Positions 53,163 through 62,295 are shown, counted from the stretch's first letter. The stretch is DNA of 64,000 bases from an uncultured Roseovarius sp. (GCF_913057115.1 NZ_CAJXNN010000009.1:1-64000), one strand, 5' to 3'. The notes: a model not told the origin generated them from the letters alone. Translations and numbers: made by a program.

Positions 53163-53446
53163 CTGTCGCGCCCCCGCGCCCGGGCCACATCCCGGGCCAG
53201 TTCCACCTGTGTAATCTCATGCGTCGTGGTGTCCCGTGTCACCACAAGCCACGAACGGTCGCCCTGCTCGTGATACCAAAGCTCTTGATGCGCCCCCGCC
53301 GGATTGTCCCGCAAATAGCCATAGGCGTGGAACTGCGCTGCCGCATCCTCAGCCTCCCAATCGGGCCGGTCGATCAGGCTCGCATCGCCCAGATACACAA
53401 ACTCCGCAGCATCGCGCGGGCCAAGAAGGGGATGGTTGATAATCAT
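53159..53446 (-). CDS. soxD: sarcosine oxidase subunit delta, cysteine-free
   Basis: A 95-residue subunit with the family core GPRDAAEFVYLGDA and NPAGAHQELWYHEQGDRSWL. The canonical zinc site uses two N-terminal cysteines (CPxCG) and a later His and Cys. Here the N-terminal motif reads NHPLLGPRD, the later Cys position is Asp (EQGDRSW), and the protein has no cysteine, so zinc binding is likely lost or different. It overlaps soxA by four bases and follows soxB by 13. GGAGG precedes ATG 53446. Confidence 0.9.
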   Translation of the reverse strand: MIINHPLLGPRDAAEFVYLGDASLIDRPDWEAEDAAAQFHAYGYLRDNPAGAHQELWYHEQGDRSWLVVTRDTTTHEITQVELARDVARARGRDR

Positions 53447-53459
53447 GCTCTGGCCTCCC

Positions 53460-54710
53460 TCAATGCAGGTTGGGCTGATTGCCCACGCCTTTTTCGTCAA
53501 TCAGGTTGCCGGTCATGAACCGATCCAACCGCATCTGCGTGGCCACCGGGTGCGGCTCTCCCTTGGCCAACAAATGCGCATAACAAAAGCCGCTGGCCGG
53601 GGTCGCCTTGAACCCGCCGTAGCACCAACCGCCATTGAAATAGAGGCCCTCGATGTGGGTCTTGTCGATGAAGGGCGAACCATCCATCGACATATCCATG
53701 ATCCCGCCCCAGGACCGCAGCAACCTTGCACGCCCGATCATCGGCATGATCGCCATGCCACCCTCGGCCACGTCCTCGACCACCGGCAGGTTGCCGCGCT
53801 GCGCATAGGAATTGTACCCGTCGATATCGCCGCCAAAGACCAACCCACCCTTGTCCGACTGGCTGACATAAAAATGCCCCGCGCCAAAGGTGATGACCCC
53901 GGGGATCACCGGCTTCAGCCCCTCGGTCACAAAGGCCTGCAAGACATGGCTCTCGATCGGCAGGCGCATCCCGGCCTTCTCCATCACCCGGCCCGAAGAC
54001 CCGGCCACACAAACCGCCACCTTCTTGGCCCGGATCGCCCCACGCGAGGTTTGCACGCCGGTGCAGCGCCCGTTCTCGATGTCGAACCCTGTAACCTCGC
54101 AGTTCTGGATAATGTCCACACCCCGCGCATCCGCCCCCCGGGCATAGCCCCAGGCCACCGCGTCATGCCGCACCGTGCCACCGCGCCGCTGAAACAAACC
54201 ACCCTTGATCGGAAACCGCGCATTGTCGAAATCCAGAAACGGTAGTTCGGCCCGCAACTGATCGGCATCGGCAATCTCGGCATCCGCCCCGGCCAGCATC
54301 ATGGCATTGGCCCGCCGTACAAAAGCATCCCGCTGCGCATCGCTGTGATAGAGGTTCAGGATCGACCGCTGGCTGACCATGGCGTTATAGTTGAAGTCCT
54401 GCTCCAACCCTTCCCACAGCTTCAGCGACATCTCGTAAAACGGCTCATTCCCCGGCAGCATGTAGTTCGAGCGGATGATCGTCGTGTTCCGCCCGATGTT
54501 GCCCGAGCCCAGCCAACCCTTTTCCAGCACCGCGATATTCTTGTGCCCGAATTCCTTGGCAAGGTAATAGGCCGTGGCAAGGCCATGCCCCCCGCCACCC
54601 ACGATGACGATGTCATATTCGGCCTTCGGCTCCGGCTCCCGCCACACGGACTTCCATCCCTTGTTGCCGGTCAGGCCCTCGCGGAGAATTCGTAAAGCAC
54701 TGTAGCGCAT
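53460..54710 (-). CDS. soxB: sarcosine oxidase subunit beta
   Basis: A 416-residue FAD-containing catalytic subunit. FAD motif DIVIVGGGGHGLATAYYLA is near residue 33, and RHDAVAWGYARGA (His182) corresponds to the histidine carrying covalent FMN in characterised enzymes. ATG 54710 follows GAGG and starts the MRYSALR N-terminus usual for this subunit; the frame to 54860 is unsupported. First gene of soxB-soxD-soxA-soxG and divergent from a GlxA-type regulator. Confidence 0.95.
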   Translation of the reverse strand: MRYSALRILREGLTGNKGWKSVWREPEPKAEYDIVIVGGGGHGLATAYYLAKEFGHKNIAVLEKGWLGSGNIGRNTTIIRSNYMLPGNEPFYEMSLKLWEGLEQDFNYNAMVSQRSILNLYHSDAQRDAFVRRANAMMLAGADAEIADADQLRAELPFLDFDNARFPIKGGLFQRRGGTVRHDAVAWGYARGADARGVDIIQNCEVTGFDIENGRCTGVQTSRGAIRAKKVAVCVAGSSGRVMEKAGMRLPIESHVLQAFVTEGLKPVIPGVITFGAGHFYVSQSDKGGLVFGGDIDGYNSYAQRGNLPVVEDVAEGGMAIMPMIGRARLLRSWGGIMDMSMDGSPFIDKTHIEGLYFNGGWCYGGFKATPASGFCYAHLLAKGEPHPVATQMRLDRFMTGNLIDEKGVGNQPNLH

Positions 54711-54795
54711 GGTCGGAAACCTCGTGTCTGCTCGCGCGACCATGCCCTGACTCGCCCCCATAGACTTTTCCAAAACAGCCATATACTTGTCCGTT

Positions 54796-55749
54796 ATGGC
54801 CAAAACCCCCGAAACATCCCGCCGCATCGGCCTCCTGCCCCTCGATGGCTTCGCGCTCATGTCCTACGCGTCACTGACCGAGCCGATGCGCGCCGCCAAC
54901 CTGCTCGCCGATGGCACGCTTTACGAAATGATCAATATCACCACCGACGGCACACCAATAATCCATAGCTCCGGCGCGGCCAGCGTCACCCCGCAGGCGC
55001 AAGTCGGCGATGACCTCGACCTCGATTACCTCTTCGTGATCGCCGGCGGCGACCCCAGCCGCTTCGATGCGCCCCGCATCGCCAACTGGCTCGCACGCAT
55101 GGCACGGCGCGGCACACGGCTGGGCGGTGTGTCAGGCGGCCCGGTGATCCTTGCCCGCGCCGGGCTGATGGACGGTCGCCGCATGACCGTCCATTGGGAA
55201 CACGCCACAGCACTGGCCGAAATCTCCCCCCACCTCGCCATCGAACGCACCCTCTACGTGATCGACCGCGACCGCGTGACATGCGCAGGCGGCACCGCGC
55301 CGATGGACCTGATGCACGCTCTCATCACCCGCCACCACGGCGCGCCCTTCGCCCGACGCGTCAGCGACTGGTTCATGCATACCGAGGTCCGCCCCTCCAT
55401 CGGCCCTCAACGCGCCGGCCTCGTCGAACGCCTCGGCACCACCGATCCGGCGATCCTCGATGCGGTGGCCACCATGGAAACCCATATCGCCGATCCGGTC
55501 ACCCTCAAGGACCTCGCGCAGATGGCCGGGGTCTCCCCCCGCCACCTCAACCGCCTGTTTCAGGACAAGCTGGGCCGCTCCACCATGGGCTTCTACCGCA
55601 GCCTGCGCCTCGACACCGCCCGCAGCCTGCTGCGCAACTCCTCCCTGCCCCTCACGCAAATCGCACTCGCCACCGGCTTCGCCTCCTCCGCGCATTTCTC
55701 CCGCGTCTACGCGCAACACTTCGGACAGCCACCCTCAAGCTACCGCTAG
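54796..55749 (+). CDS. GlxA/GATase1-like AraC-family regulator
   Basis: A 317-residue regulator: N-terminal DJ-1/PfpI-like domain (IGLLPLDGFALMSYASLTEP; GGVSGGPVILARAGLMDGRR) and C-terminal AraC domain (TLKDLAQMAGVSPRHLNRLF; LTQIALATGFASSAHFSRVY). It is divergent from soxB with an 85-base shared region and resembles GbdR/SouR. This is the best candidate for control of the sox operon. Confidence 0.92.
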   Translation: MAKTPETSRRIGLLPLDGFALMSYASLTEPMRAANLLADGTLYEMINITTDGTPIIHSSGAASVTPQAQVGDDLDLDYLFVIAGGDPSRFDAPRIANWLARMARRGTRLGGVSGGPVILARAGLMDGRRMTVHWEHATALAEISPHLAIERTLYVIDRDRVTCAGGTAPMDLMHALITRHHGAPFARRVSDWFMHTEVRPSIGPQRAGLVERLGTTDPAILDAVATMETHIADPVTLKDLAQMAGVSPRHLNRLFQDKLGRSTMGFYRSLRLDTARSLLRNSSLPLTQIALATGFASSAHFSRVYAQHFGQPPSSYR

Positions 55750-55758
55750 ACCCTACCT

Positions 55759-55819
55759 TCTTCTGTTCACAAATATCCCGGGGTGAATTGGCCGCAGGCC
55801 AAGAGGGGCAGCGCCCCTC
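55759..55819 (-). repeat. two-hairpin intergenic element, copy 2
   Basis: On the minus strand GAGGGGC-GC-TGCCCCTC and TTGGCC-TGC-GGCCAA are followed by CCCCGGGATATTTGTGAACA and GAAGAAGG. The order and tail match copy 1 at 2268-2328. It is oriented with the upstream minus-strand gene moaE. A further small GC hairpin (GGGGC-GCA-GCCCC, about 55837-55849) lies between it and the GTACGA element. Confidence 0.7.
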
Positions 55820-55864
55820 ACACCAGTCAAACCTGCGGGGCGCAGCCCCTCATTTTGGCAACAT

Positions 55865-55943
55865 TTCGTACGACTCGTACGACCCTACAAAGCCACCCCC
55901 CGATTTTCGTACGAAACTCACGTACAAAACGTACGACTCGTAC
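55865..55943. repeat. three-module GTACGA palindromic element, copy B
   Basis: Modules TTCGTACGACTCGTACGAC at 55865, CGATTTTCGTACGAAACTC at 55901 and CGTACGACTCGTAC at 55930 keep exactly the 36- and 29-base offsets of copy A at 8670. Spacer sequences differ, as expected if the modules are selected. The element ends four bases from the moaE stop (minus strand), as copy A lies just 3' of moeA. Confidence 0.85.
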
Positions 55944-55946
55944 GTT

Positions 55947-56390
55947 TCACCAGCGGCTCAGCGCGTCTTCGTCTTCGTCCTTGGCCTCGACCCAATCGGC
56001 CCCTTCTGGCGTGACTTCCTTCTTCCAAAACGGCGCGCGGGATTTGAGGTAATCCATCAGGAATTCCGCCGCCTGAAAGGCATCCACCCGATGGCGCGAA
56101 GATGTTGCCACCATCATGATCAAATCCTCGGCCTTTAAGACCCCATGCCGATGAATGACCAGAATATCACCAATATTCCAACGGCTTAGCGCCTCTTCGG
56201 CGATCTTGGAAATCGCCTTTTCGGTCATGCCGGGGTAATGTTCGATCTGCATCGCCTGCAAATCCCCCTCCCCCAAATCGCGCACGATCCCGGTAAAGGT
56301 CACAACCGCACCCATGCCCTTTTGCCGCGCGGCAAAGGCATTGGCCTCCGCCCCCAGATCAAAGCTGTCTTCCTGAACCCGAATATCCAT
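55947..56390 (-). CDS. moaE: molybdopterin synthase catalytic subunit MoaE
   Basis: A 147-residue large subunit of molybdopterin synthase, which converts precursor Z to molybdopterin using sulfur from MoaD. Conserved motifs are GAVVTFTGIVRD, EHYPGMTEKAI, HRHGVLKAED and the C-terminal lysines of KSRAPFWKKE. It follows moaD directly (stop and start adjacent). Confidence 0.95.
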   Translation of the reverse strand: MDIRVQEDSFDLGAEANAFAARQKGMGAVVTFTGIVRDLGEGDLQAMQIEHYPGMTEKAISKIAEEALSRWNIGDILVIHRHGVLKAEDLIMMVATSSRHRVDAFQAAEFLMDYLKSRAPFWKKEVTPEGADWVEAKDEDEDALSRW

Positions 56391-56639
56391 CTAACCCCCT
56401 GTCATTGGAGGAAAAAATGCCACTTCCCGTGCCCCGTCAAGCGACGCATCAAAGTCCGTAAGCTCCTGATCCACAGCCACCCGCAAGGCATCCAGATCGG
56501 CAAAAGCCGCCTCATAGCGTTCTTCACGGCTGCGCAGCTCCTCGACCAGTTCCCGCACCGTGCCGGCGTTGGTCTCGATCTTGTCCTTGGGGTGTCCGAT
56601 CCGCTCCCGAACCCATGCGAAATAGAGCACGTCCATCAA
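56391..56639 (-). CDS. moaD: molybdopterin synthase sulfur carrier MoaD
   Basis: An 82-residue ubiquitin-like carrier ending in the required Gly-Gly (FFPPMTGG), which becomes a thiocarboxylate. The body shows YFAWVRERIG at the N-terminus and DQELTDFDASLDGAREVAFF before the tail. It is encoded just upstream of moaE and one base after pgsA. Confidence 0.94.
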   Translation of the reverse strand: MMDVLYFAWVRERIGHPKDKIETNAGTVRELVEELRSREERYEAAFADLDALRVAVDQELTDFDASLDGAREVAFFPPMTGG

Positions 56640-56640
56640 C

Positions 56641-57300
56641 TTAGTCCTTCAAGTAAGGCGTTGATTTCCTGAAGTAATCCACGCCCGTGATCAATGTCAG
56701 CGCGGCCGCGATCCACAGCAGCCACAGCCCCGCATGACCCGTCCAAACCATGCCCATCATCTTCCAACGAAGGCCATGCAGGTCTTCTTCCTCACCACTC
56801 AATATGGCATCGAACAGCGCCTGATCCATCCCCATCGCTGACATACCAAGGTAGTGCTCGAACACGCCCTGGGCAAAAAGCACAGCAATCGCAACCATTT
56901 GCGCGGTGGTTTTCCACTTTGCCAGCTGCGTGACCTTCAACGTCCCGGCGGTATCGCCCAGATACTCCCGCAGGCCCGATACAAAAACCTCGCGGAACAA
57001 GATCACCGTGGCGGGCAGGACCAGCCAAGGCGACATGCTCGAATAGCCAACGATGACCATCAGCGCGATCACCACCATCGCCTTATCGGCAATCGGGTCC
57101 AACATCGTGCCCAGCTTTGTCGTTTGTTTCCAAAGCCTTGCAAGATACCCGTCAAAGTAATCCGTAATCGCCGCACCGATGAAAAGCGTCAGGGCAAACC
57201 AATCGGCCCATGGCCGGTTGAAGTACAAGAACATCACCGCCACCCCCGGTGCCGCCAACAGCCTCAAGATAGTCAGGATATTGGGAATGTTCCATGTCAT
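56641..57300 (-). CDS. pgsA: CDP-diacylglycerol-glycerol-3-phosphate 3-phosphatidyltransferase
   Basis: A 219-residue membrane enzyme making phosphatidylglycerol phosphate. The CDP-alcohol phosphotransferase motif appears as DYFDGYLARLWKQTT then LGTMLDPIADK. N-terminus TWNIPNILTILRLLAAPG is typical. About five to six membrane helices. Separated by one base from moaD, with uvrC upstream. Confidence 0.94.
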   Translation of the reverse strand: MTWNIPNILTILRLLAAPGVAVMFLYFNRPWADWFALTLFIGAAITDYFDGYLARLWKQTTKLGTMLDPIADKAMVVIALMVIVGYSSMSPWLVLPATVILFREVFVSGLREYLGDTAGTLKVTQLAKWKTTAQMVAIAVLFAQGVFEHYLGMSAMGMDQALFDAILSGEEEDLHGLRWKMMGMVWTGHAGLWLLWIAAALTLITGVDYFRKSTPYLKD

Positions 57301-57410
57301 GGCCCCGTTCTAGCCCGGATTCGCAGCCGTGGAAAGACAGAGCGTCAGGCAATTCGATGTGCCGTTTTCCGCCCGGAAAAAGGTCCGGAATTCGTCGCAA
57401 ATTCCGGCAC

Positions 57411-59279
57411 TTAGCCCTTTTCGTGGAAATGGTCATAGACCTTTTGCGCCAAGCCCGCCGAAACGCCATCGACTGCCTTCAAATCCGCCAGCGCTGCCCG
57501 GCTCACGGCCTTGGCCGAGCCAAAATGCGCCAGTAGCGCGCGTTTGCGCGCCGCGCCCACCCCGGGGATTTCATCCAACGGCGAAGCCCCCATGGCCTTG
57601 GCCCGTTTCGCCCGATGGGTGCCAATGGCAAAACGGTGCGCCTCATCCCTAAGCCGTTGAATGAAATACAAAACCGGATCGTTATGGCGCAGGGCCATAG
57701 GCCGTTTGCCGGCCCGGTGAAACTCTTCCTTGCCGTGGTCGCGGTCCACCCCTTTGGCCACACCCACCATCGGGATGTCGACAACGCCCATCTCGCGCAT
57801 GATCCCGGCCACGGCACTCACCTGCCCCGCGCCGCCATCAATCAACAAGAGGTCGGGCCAATGCCCCTCCTTGCGATCCGGGTCTTCTTTCAACAGGCGT
57901 TTGAACCGCCGGGTCAGCACCTCTTTCATCATCCCGAAGTCATCCCCGGGGGTCAGGTCATCCCCCTTGATGTTGAACTTGCGGTACTGGTTTTTCATCA
58001 TGCCTTCCGGGCCCGCCACGATCATCGCACCCACCGCGTGACTGCCCTGAATATGGCTGTTGTCATAGACTTCTACGCGCTGTGGCGGCTCGGGCAAGTC
58101 AAAGGCTTCTGCCAGTCCTTTCAACAGTTTGGCCTGGGTGGCGCTTTCCGCCATCTTGCGGGCAAGGCTTTCCCGGGCATTGCGCAGCGCGCCATCCACC
58201 AACTCGGCCTTCTCGCCCTTTTGCGGGATCAGCAATGTCACCTTCCGGCCCAGTTTTTCGGTCAGGGCCTCGGCCATCAGATCGGCGTTTTCAATCGGGT
58301 GTGACAGGATCAACTGTCGCGCCGGTTCCTTGGTGTCGTAGAACTGCCCGATGAAGGCCTCCAGCACCTCGGCCTCCTCCACATCGGCCCCAACGCGCGG
58401 ATAGAAATCCCGGTTGCCCCAGTTCTGCCCGGCCCGGACAAAGAACATCTGCACACAGGCCTGCCCCTTCTCAAGATGCAGGGCGATGATATCGGCCTCC
58501 TCCACCGTGCGCGGGTTGATGCCCTGCGCTGTCTGTACCTGCGTCAGCGCCTTGATCCGGTCGCGCAGGGCAGCGGCCCTTTCAAACTCCATCGCCTCCG
58601 AAGCCTCGGCCATCTGCGCCTTGAGCTTGTCCTGAATCTCGGTCGACCGCCCCGACAGATACCGCTGCGCATCCTTCACTGCCGCCGCATAGTCCGCCTT
58701 GCTGATGTACCCCACACAAGGCGCGGTGCAGCGTTTGATCTGATATTGCAGGCAGGGCCGCGTGCGGGTCTCGAACTGCGCATCGGTGCAATTGCGAAGC
58801 TGGAACACCCGCTGCAACTGCGACAGCGTCCGGTTCACCGCGCCCGCACTGGCGAAGGGGCCATAATACTTGCCCTTTTCCTTCTTCGCGCCGCGATGCT
58901 TCTTGATCATCGGGAAATCATGTGCGGTGACAAGAATATTGGGAAAGCTCTTGTCGTCACGCAACAACACATTGTAGCGCGGCTTGAGTTGCTTGATGAG
59001 GTTCTGCTCCAACAGCAACGCCTCGGTCTCGGTCGAGGTTGTCAGGAACATCATCGAAGCGGTTTCACGGATCATCCGGGCGATCCGCGGCGTATGCCCC
59101 GCAGGCCGGGCATAGTTCGACACCCGCGCCTTGAGGTTCCGCGCTTTGCCGACGTAAAGCACCCGGGCCTGCGCATCCAACATCCGATACACCCCAGGCG
59201 AGGCATCCAAAGTCTTGAGGTAAGACTGGATCACCTCATGCCCGGTATCGGGAGTTTTTTCCTCTGGCGTGTCGGTCAT
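57411..59279 (-). CDS. uvrC: excinuclease ABC subunit C
   Basis: A 622-residue incision subunit of nucleotide-excision repair. The N-terminal GIY-YIG nuclease is near residue 25 ([20 protein letters not shown]), the UVR domain near 205 ([18 protein letters not shown]), the RNase H-like domain has [17 protein letters not shown] and [12 protein letters not shown], and there is a C-terminal helix-hairpin-helix pair ([13 protein letters not shown]). ATG 59279 is preferred; the frame to 59402 adds an unconserved leader. The 291 bases up to 59570 are AT-rich and probably hold its promoter. Confidence 0.95.
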   Translation of the reverse strand: MTDTPEEKTPDTGHEVIQSYLKTLDASPGVYRMLDAQARVLYVGKARNLKARVSNYARPAGHTPRIARMIRETASMMFLTTSTETEALLLEQNLIKQLKPRYNVLLRDDKSFPNILVTAHDFPMIKKHRGAKKEKGKYYGPFASAGAVNRTLSQLQRVFQLRNCTDAQFETRTRPCLQYQIKRCTAPCVGYISKADYAAAVKDAQRYLSGRSTEIQDKLKAQMAEASEAMEFERAAALRDRIKALTQVQTAQGINPRTVEEADIIALHLEKGQACVQMFFVRAGQNWGNRDFYPRVGADVEEAEVLEAFIGQFYDTKEPARQLILSHPIENADLMAEALTEKLGRKVTLLIPQKGEKAELVDGALRNARESLARKMAESATQAKLLKGLAEAFDLPEPPQRVEVYDNSHIQGSHAVGAMIVAGPEGMMKNQYRKFNIKGDDLTPGDDFGMMKEVLTRRFKRLLKEDPDRKEGHWPDLLLIDGGAGQVSAVAGIMREMGVVDIPMVGVAKGVDRDHGKEEFHRAGKRPMALRHNDPVLYFIQRLRDEAHRFAIGTHRAKRAKAMGASPLDEIPGVGAARKRALLAHFGSAKAVSRAALADLKAVDGVSAGLAQKVYDHFHEKG

Positions 59280-59570
59280 GGGCTCATCGGTATGATTCTC
59301 GGGATGTGCTGCAATCTTATCGGCGTTGGTACAAGAGGAAACCTGTCCCCGTTTCATGTGGATAACTCTGTGGGAAAAGCACGGCCAATGGGAAATTCTC
59401 ATTGAATCCAGCGTATTTCACCGAACTGCTTAAAAATTAGGCGAATTATTAACTATCTGAAATACAACATTAATTTTTTACACATGCGCCAAAACATTGA
59501 AATCATTATAGTTTTTGTAACGCTCAGTTAACGCTTCTGTGACAGGTGCACAACTTCCCTTGGGGCAAGC

Positions 59571-60353
59571 TCACTCAACCCCCAAAACATCCGGTGTCTG
59601 CCACCCAAGATGCTGCCCGCCATCGACGCACAAAAGCTGCCCGGTGACGGCTGGCGCATCCAAGAAATAGGCCAAGGCCGCGACGATATCCTCGGCATTC
59701 GCGCCCCGACCAAGAACAGTCGATTGGCGCTGCTTTTGGAAGTGACGATCGCTTTGCCGATGGCCCTGCAATGTGGGGCCGGGGCCAATCCCATTGACCC
59801 GAACACGCGGTGCCAAGGCTTGCGCGGCCGTCTGCGTAAAGGCCCATAGGCCCATCTTGGCCAGCGTGTAGGTCATGAACTCTGGCGTCAGCTTGCGCAC
59901 GCGCTGATCGATCATGTTGATGACCAACCCGCGCGCCACCGGCTCATCCATTTCGCATGACTCGGGCTCTGGAATTTGCGCGGCCAAGGCCTGGGTCAGG
60001 ACAAAAGGCGCGCGCAGGTTGCTTTCCATATGCCGGTCCCAGCTTTCGCGCGTGGCGCTCTGGATATTGTCGTACTCGAAAATCGAGGCATTGTTGACAA
60101 GGCAGGTCACCGGCCCGCCAAGCGCCTCTATGACTTTGGGCAAAAGCGCCTCCACCTCGGCTTCGATCAGCAGATCGGCCTGCACTGCCAGGGCGCGCTG
60201 TCCCATGCCGGTAATCTCTTGCACAACGGCGTCGGCTTCGTCCCGACTGGTGGCATAGTGTACGGCAACGTCGAAACCGCGCCGTGCCAGTTCAAGCGCC
60301 ATCGCACGACCAAGCCGCTTGCCTGCTCCTGTCACCAATGCCGTCGCCATCAT
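59571..60353 (-). CDS. short-chain dehydrogenase/reductase
   Basis: A 260-residue NAD(P)-dependent SDR. Cofactor motif TGAGKRLGRAMALELARRG near residue 7, NNAS near 86, and the active-site YTLAK (Tyr-x-x-x-Lys) near residue 161. The TGAxKRLG start and overall pattern resemble pteridine reductase or FabG-like SDRs; the substrate cannot be fixed. The stop lies eight bases after the Ca/Na exchanger start region on the same strand, so they may be co-transcribed. Confidence 0.88.
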   Translation of the reverse strand: MMATALVTGAGKRLGRAMALELARRGFDVAVHYATSRDEADAVVQEITGMGQRALAVQADLLIEAEVEALLPKVIEALGGPVTCLVNNASIFEYDNIQSATRESWDRHMESNLRAPFVLTQALAAQIPEPESCEMDEPVARGLVINMIDQRVRKLTPEFMTYTLAKMGLWAFTQTAAQALAPRVRVNGIGPGPTLQGHRQSDRHFQKQRQSTVLGRGANAEDIVAALAYFLDAPAVTGQLLCVDGGQHLGWQTPDVLGVE

Positions 60354-60363
60354 TCGCCTCCGT

Positions 60364-61329
60364 TTATGTCAGGACAATGGTGACATAGGCCAAATATAGG
60401 CCCGTCAAGGCCACGCCCCAAACGCGCCCGATGTCCTGTTTGAAGAATACGAAAGGAATGATCAAAAGCGATGCGCCCAACATGACCCAAAGGTCAAACC
60501 GCAAGAATTCCGGATCCACCGGAATGGGCCCGACAAGCGTGGTGATCCCGATGATCGCCAGGAGGTTGAACATGTTCGACCCGATGACATTGCCTAAAGC
60601 CACATCGGCCTGCCGGCGCAGGGCCGCCATTACCGTTGTCGCCAATTCCGGCAAAGATGTACCGAGCGCCACCAGCGTCAGGCCGATCACCGCATCGCTC
60701 ACGCCAAAACGCTGCGCAATGATCGAGGCATTGTCCACAAGCAAGTCCGCACCCAGCGGCAAACCGATCAGTCCCAGCACAAGGAACACGATGATCTGCC
60801 ACCACGGCATGTCCGGGTCAGCACCCTCTACGTCCTCCTCGCCATCCGCATCCGCCAAAAGAAGCGCTGCATTGGCCTTTCTATGGCGTCCCGCCTCCAA
60901 GAAGGCATCGGTCAGGACAAAGGATAGCATTGCCAGAAGGATGAGGCCCGAAACGATGTTGAATTCACCCAAAAAGGCGAGACCAATGAAAACCACCGAT
61001 CCGATCAGCATGTAAACATAGGTTTTCTTGGTATTGCAGTCGCTGGTATGCAGCACCGACAAGATCGCGGGGACGCCAAGAACCAACAGGATATTGGCGG
61101 TATTCGATCCAACCACATTGCCAAGCGCCAGCCCCGGCTTGCCATCCAGCACCGCGTTTACCGCAATCAGAAGTTCAGGCGCGGAGGTGCCGAAAGCCAC
61201 GATTGTGAGGCTGACGATAAGGGCGGGGACCCCCAGACGCAGGCTCAGGTTGACGGCACCTTTTACAAGCGCATCGCCCGCCAGAAGCAAGATAACAAGG
61301 CCTAAACCCGCCAGCGCCCATTCAATCAT
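60364..61329 (-). CDS. calcium/sodium antiporter (CaCA family)
   Basis: A 321-residue YrbG-like exchanger with two inverted repeats. The alpha-repeat motifs are FGTSAPELLIAVNA in the first half and LGTSLPELATTVMA in the second, each in a block of membrane helices. An acidic cytosolic loop (DADGEEDVEGADPD) sits between. It overlaps the small zinc-ribbon gene by four bases (ATGA). Confidence 0.92.
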   Translation of the reverse strand: MIEWALAGLGLVILLLAGDALVKGAVNLSLRLGVPALIVSLTIVAFGTSAPELLIAVNAVLDGKPGLALGNVVGSNTANILLVLGVPAILSVLHTSDCNTKKTYVYMLIGSVVFIGLAFLGEFNIVSGLILLAMLSFVLTDAFLEAGRHRKANAALLLADADGEEDVEGADPDMPWWQIIVFLVLGLIGLPLGADLLVDNASIIAQRFGVSDAVIGLTLVALGTSLPELATTVMAALRRQADVALGNVIGSNMFNLLAIIGITTLVGPIPVDPEFLRFDLWVMLGASLLIIPFVFFKQDIGRVWGVALTGLYLAYVTIVLT

Positions 61330-61517
61330 TTACGCACCTTCTTCTGACACTGGCAGGGCCCTTTTCCGATGCGGAAGCGTCCGCATTTCGGGCATTTGGC
61401 TGAGGCCAGCTTTTTTTGCCCCGGAAACCGCAGTTTTCCGAACATGGCCATTACGCCCATGAACACGAGAAACAGTATGACAATCTTGACGATCACCTCA
61501 GAGGCCAAACCGGGCAT
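61326..61517 (-). CDS. small membrane protein with zinc-ribbon tail
   Basis: A 63-residue protein with one N-terminal helix (IVKIVILFLVFMGVMAMFG) and a C-terminal CPKCGRFRIGKGPCQC, two CxxC/CxC pairs that can bind zinc. The start overlaps the S49 peptidase stop by 20 bases and the end overlaps the exchanger start, so it is translated within the operon. Function unknown. Confidence 0.75.
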   Translation of the reverse strand: MPGLASEVIVKIVILFLVFMGVMAMFGKLRFPGQKKLASAKCPKCGRFRIGKGPCQCQKKVRK

Positions 61518-62295
61518 AGTCCGCCCGTTCCTCGACCGCCGCTAGCGCATCGTTCGCCATGCTTGCGCCGAAGCGCTGCAAGAGTCCACGCTTGCGCCCA
61601 TACTTGGCAAAGCGCACATCCTCACCATAAAGCTCTTTGAGCTTGGGCACGATGTGTCCAATACCGTCCACAAGTCCCAATTCGTAAGCGCGTCTGCCCA
61701 ACCAGAACTCACCCGTGAACAAATCTTCGTCGCTCGATAGCTTGGGACCCCGGCGTGATTTCACATAGTCGGTAAAACCGCTGTGCATCTGCTCCAAAAT
61801 GGTTTTCAGGCGCGCAACGTCTTCTTCCTTTTCCGGCAAGAACGGGTCCATGAAACTCTTGGAATGGACCGAGGTATGCACCCGGCGCTCAACCCCTTGG
61901 CGGGCAAGGAACACCGGCGCACCGAAACCCGCCGAGACCACACCGATCGAACCGACGATGGAGCCTTGATCAACCCAGATGTCATCGGCGGACGCCGCCA
62001 GCCAATAGCCGCCCGAGGCCGCCACATCTTCGACAAAGGCATGTACGGGCACACCCCTTTCCTCGGCCAGCCGCCGGATGCGCGCTGCGATCAGCGAAGA
62101 TTGCACAGGCGACCCTCCGGGCGAATTGACCACAAGGGCCACCGCCTTGGGCTTCCCACGCTTGAAGGCCTTTTCGATCTCCGGGCCAAGCGTTTCGTCA
62201 TTCAATTGATTGCGGCCACCGATACCGATGGACCCCTGCAAACGGATCACCGCAACAAGTGGCCCGCGTTTGAGAAATGGAATACGCGCTTTCAT
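61498..62295 (-). CDS. S49 family serine peptidase (SohB/SppA-like)
   Basis: A 265-residue signal-peptide-peptidase-like enzyme. Visible are VVNSPGGSPVQSS, VEDVAASGGYWLAASADDIWV with the catalytic Ser in ASGGY, and GSIGVVSAGFG; a Lys further on (KSRRGPKLS) may complete the Ser-Lys dyad. ATG 62295 gives the natural start; the frame to 62586 is antisense to the next gene. Short for SppA, so closer to SohB or bacterial SppA1-type short enzymes. Confidence 0.87.
   Translation of the reverse strand: MKARIPFLKRGPLVAVIRLQGSIGIGGRNQLNDETLGPEIEKAFKRGKPKAVALVVNSPGGSPVQSSLIAARIRRLAEERGVPVHAFVEDVAASGGYWLAASADDIWVDQGSIVGSIGVVSAGFGAPVFLARQGVERRVHTSVHSKSFMDPFLPEKEEDVARLKTILEQMHSGFTDYVKSRRGPKLSSDEDLFTGEFWLGRRAYELGLVDGIGHIVPKLKELYGEDVRFAKYGRKRGLLQRFGASMANDALAAVEERADYARFGL

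Noticed and set aside
50250..53273. 1007-residue open frame on the plus strand opposite soxA
   Set aside because: It is a frame shadow of the GC-rich soxA gene; the translation is rich in His/Arg/Pro and has no domain, while soxA on the other strand is unmistakable.
8670..55943. GTACGA copies considered as attachment-site repeats of an integrated element
   Set aside because: The 47 kb between them is ordinary core metabolism (smc, uvrC-side genes, cob, hfl), with no integrase or phage genes.
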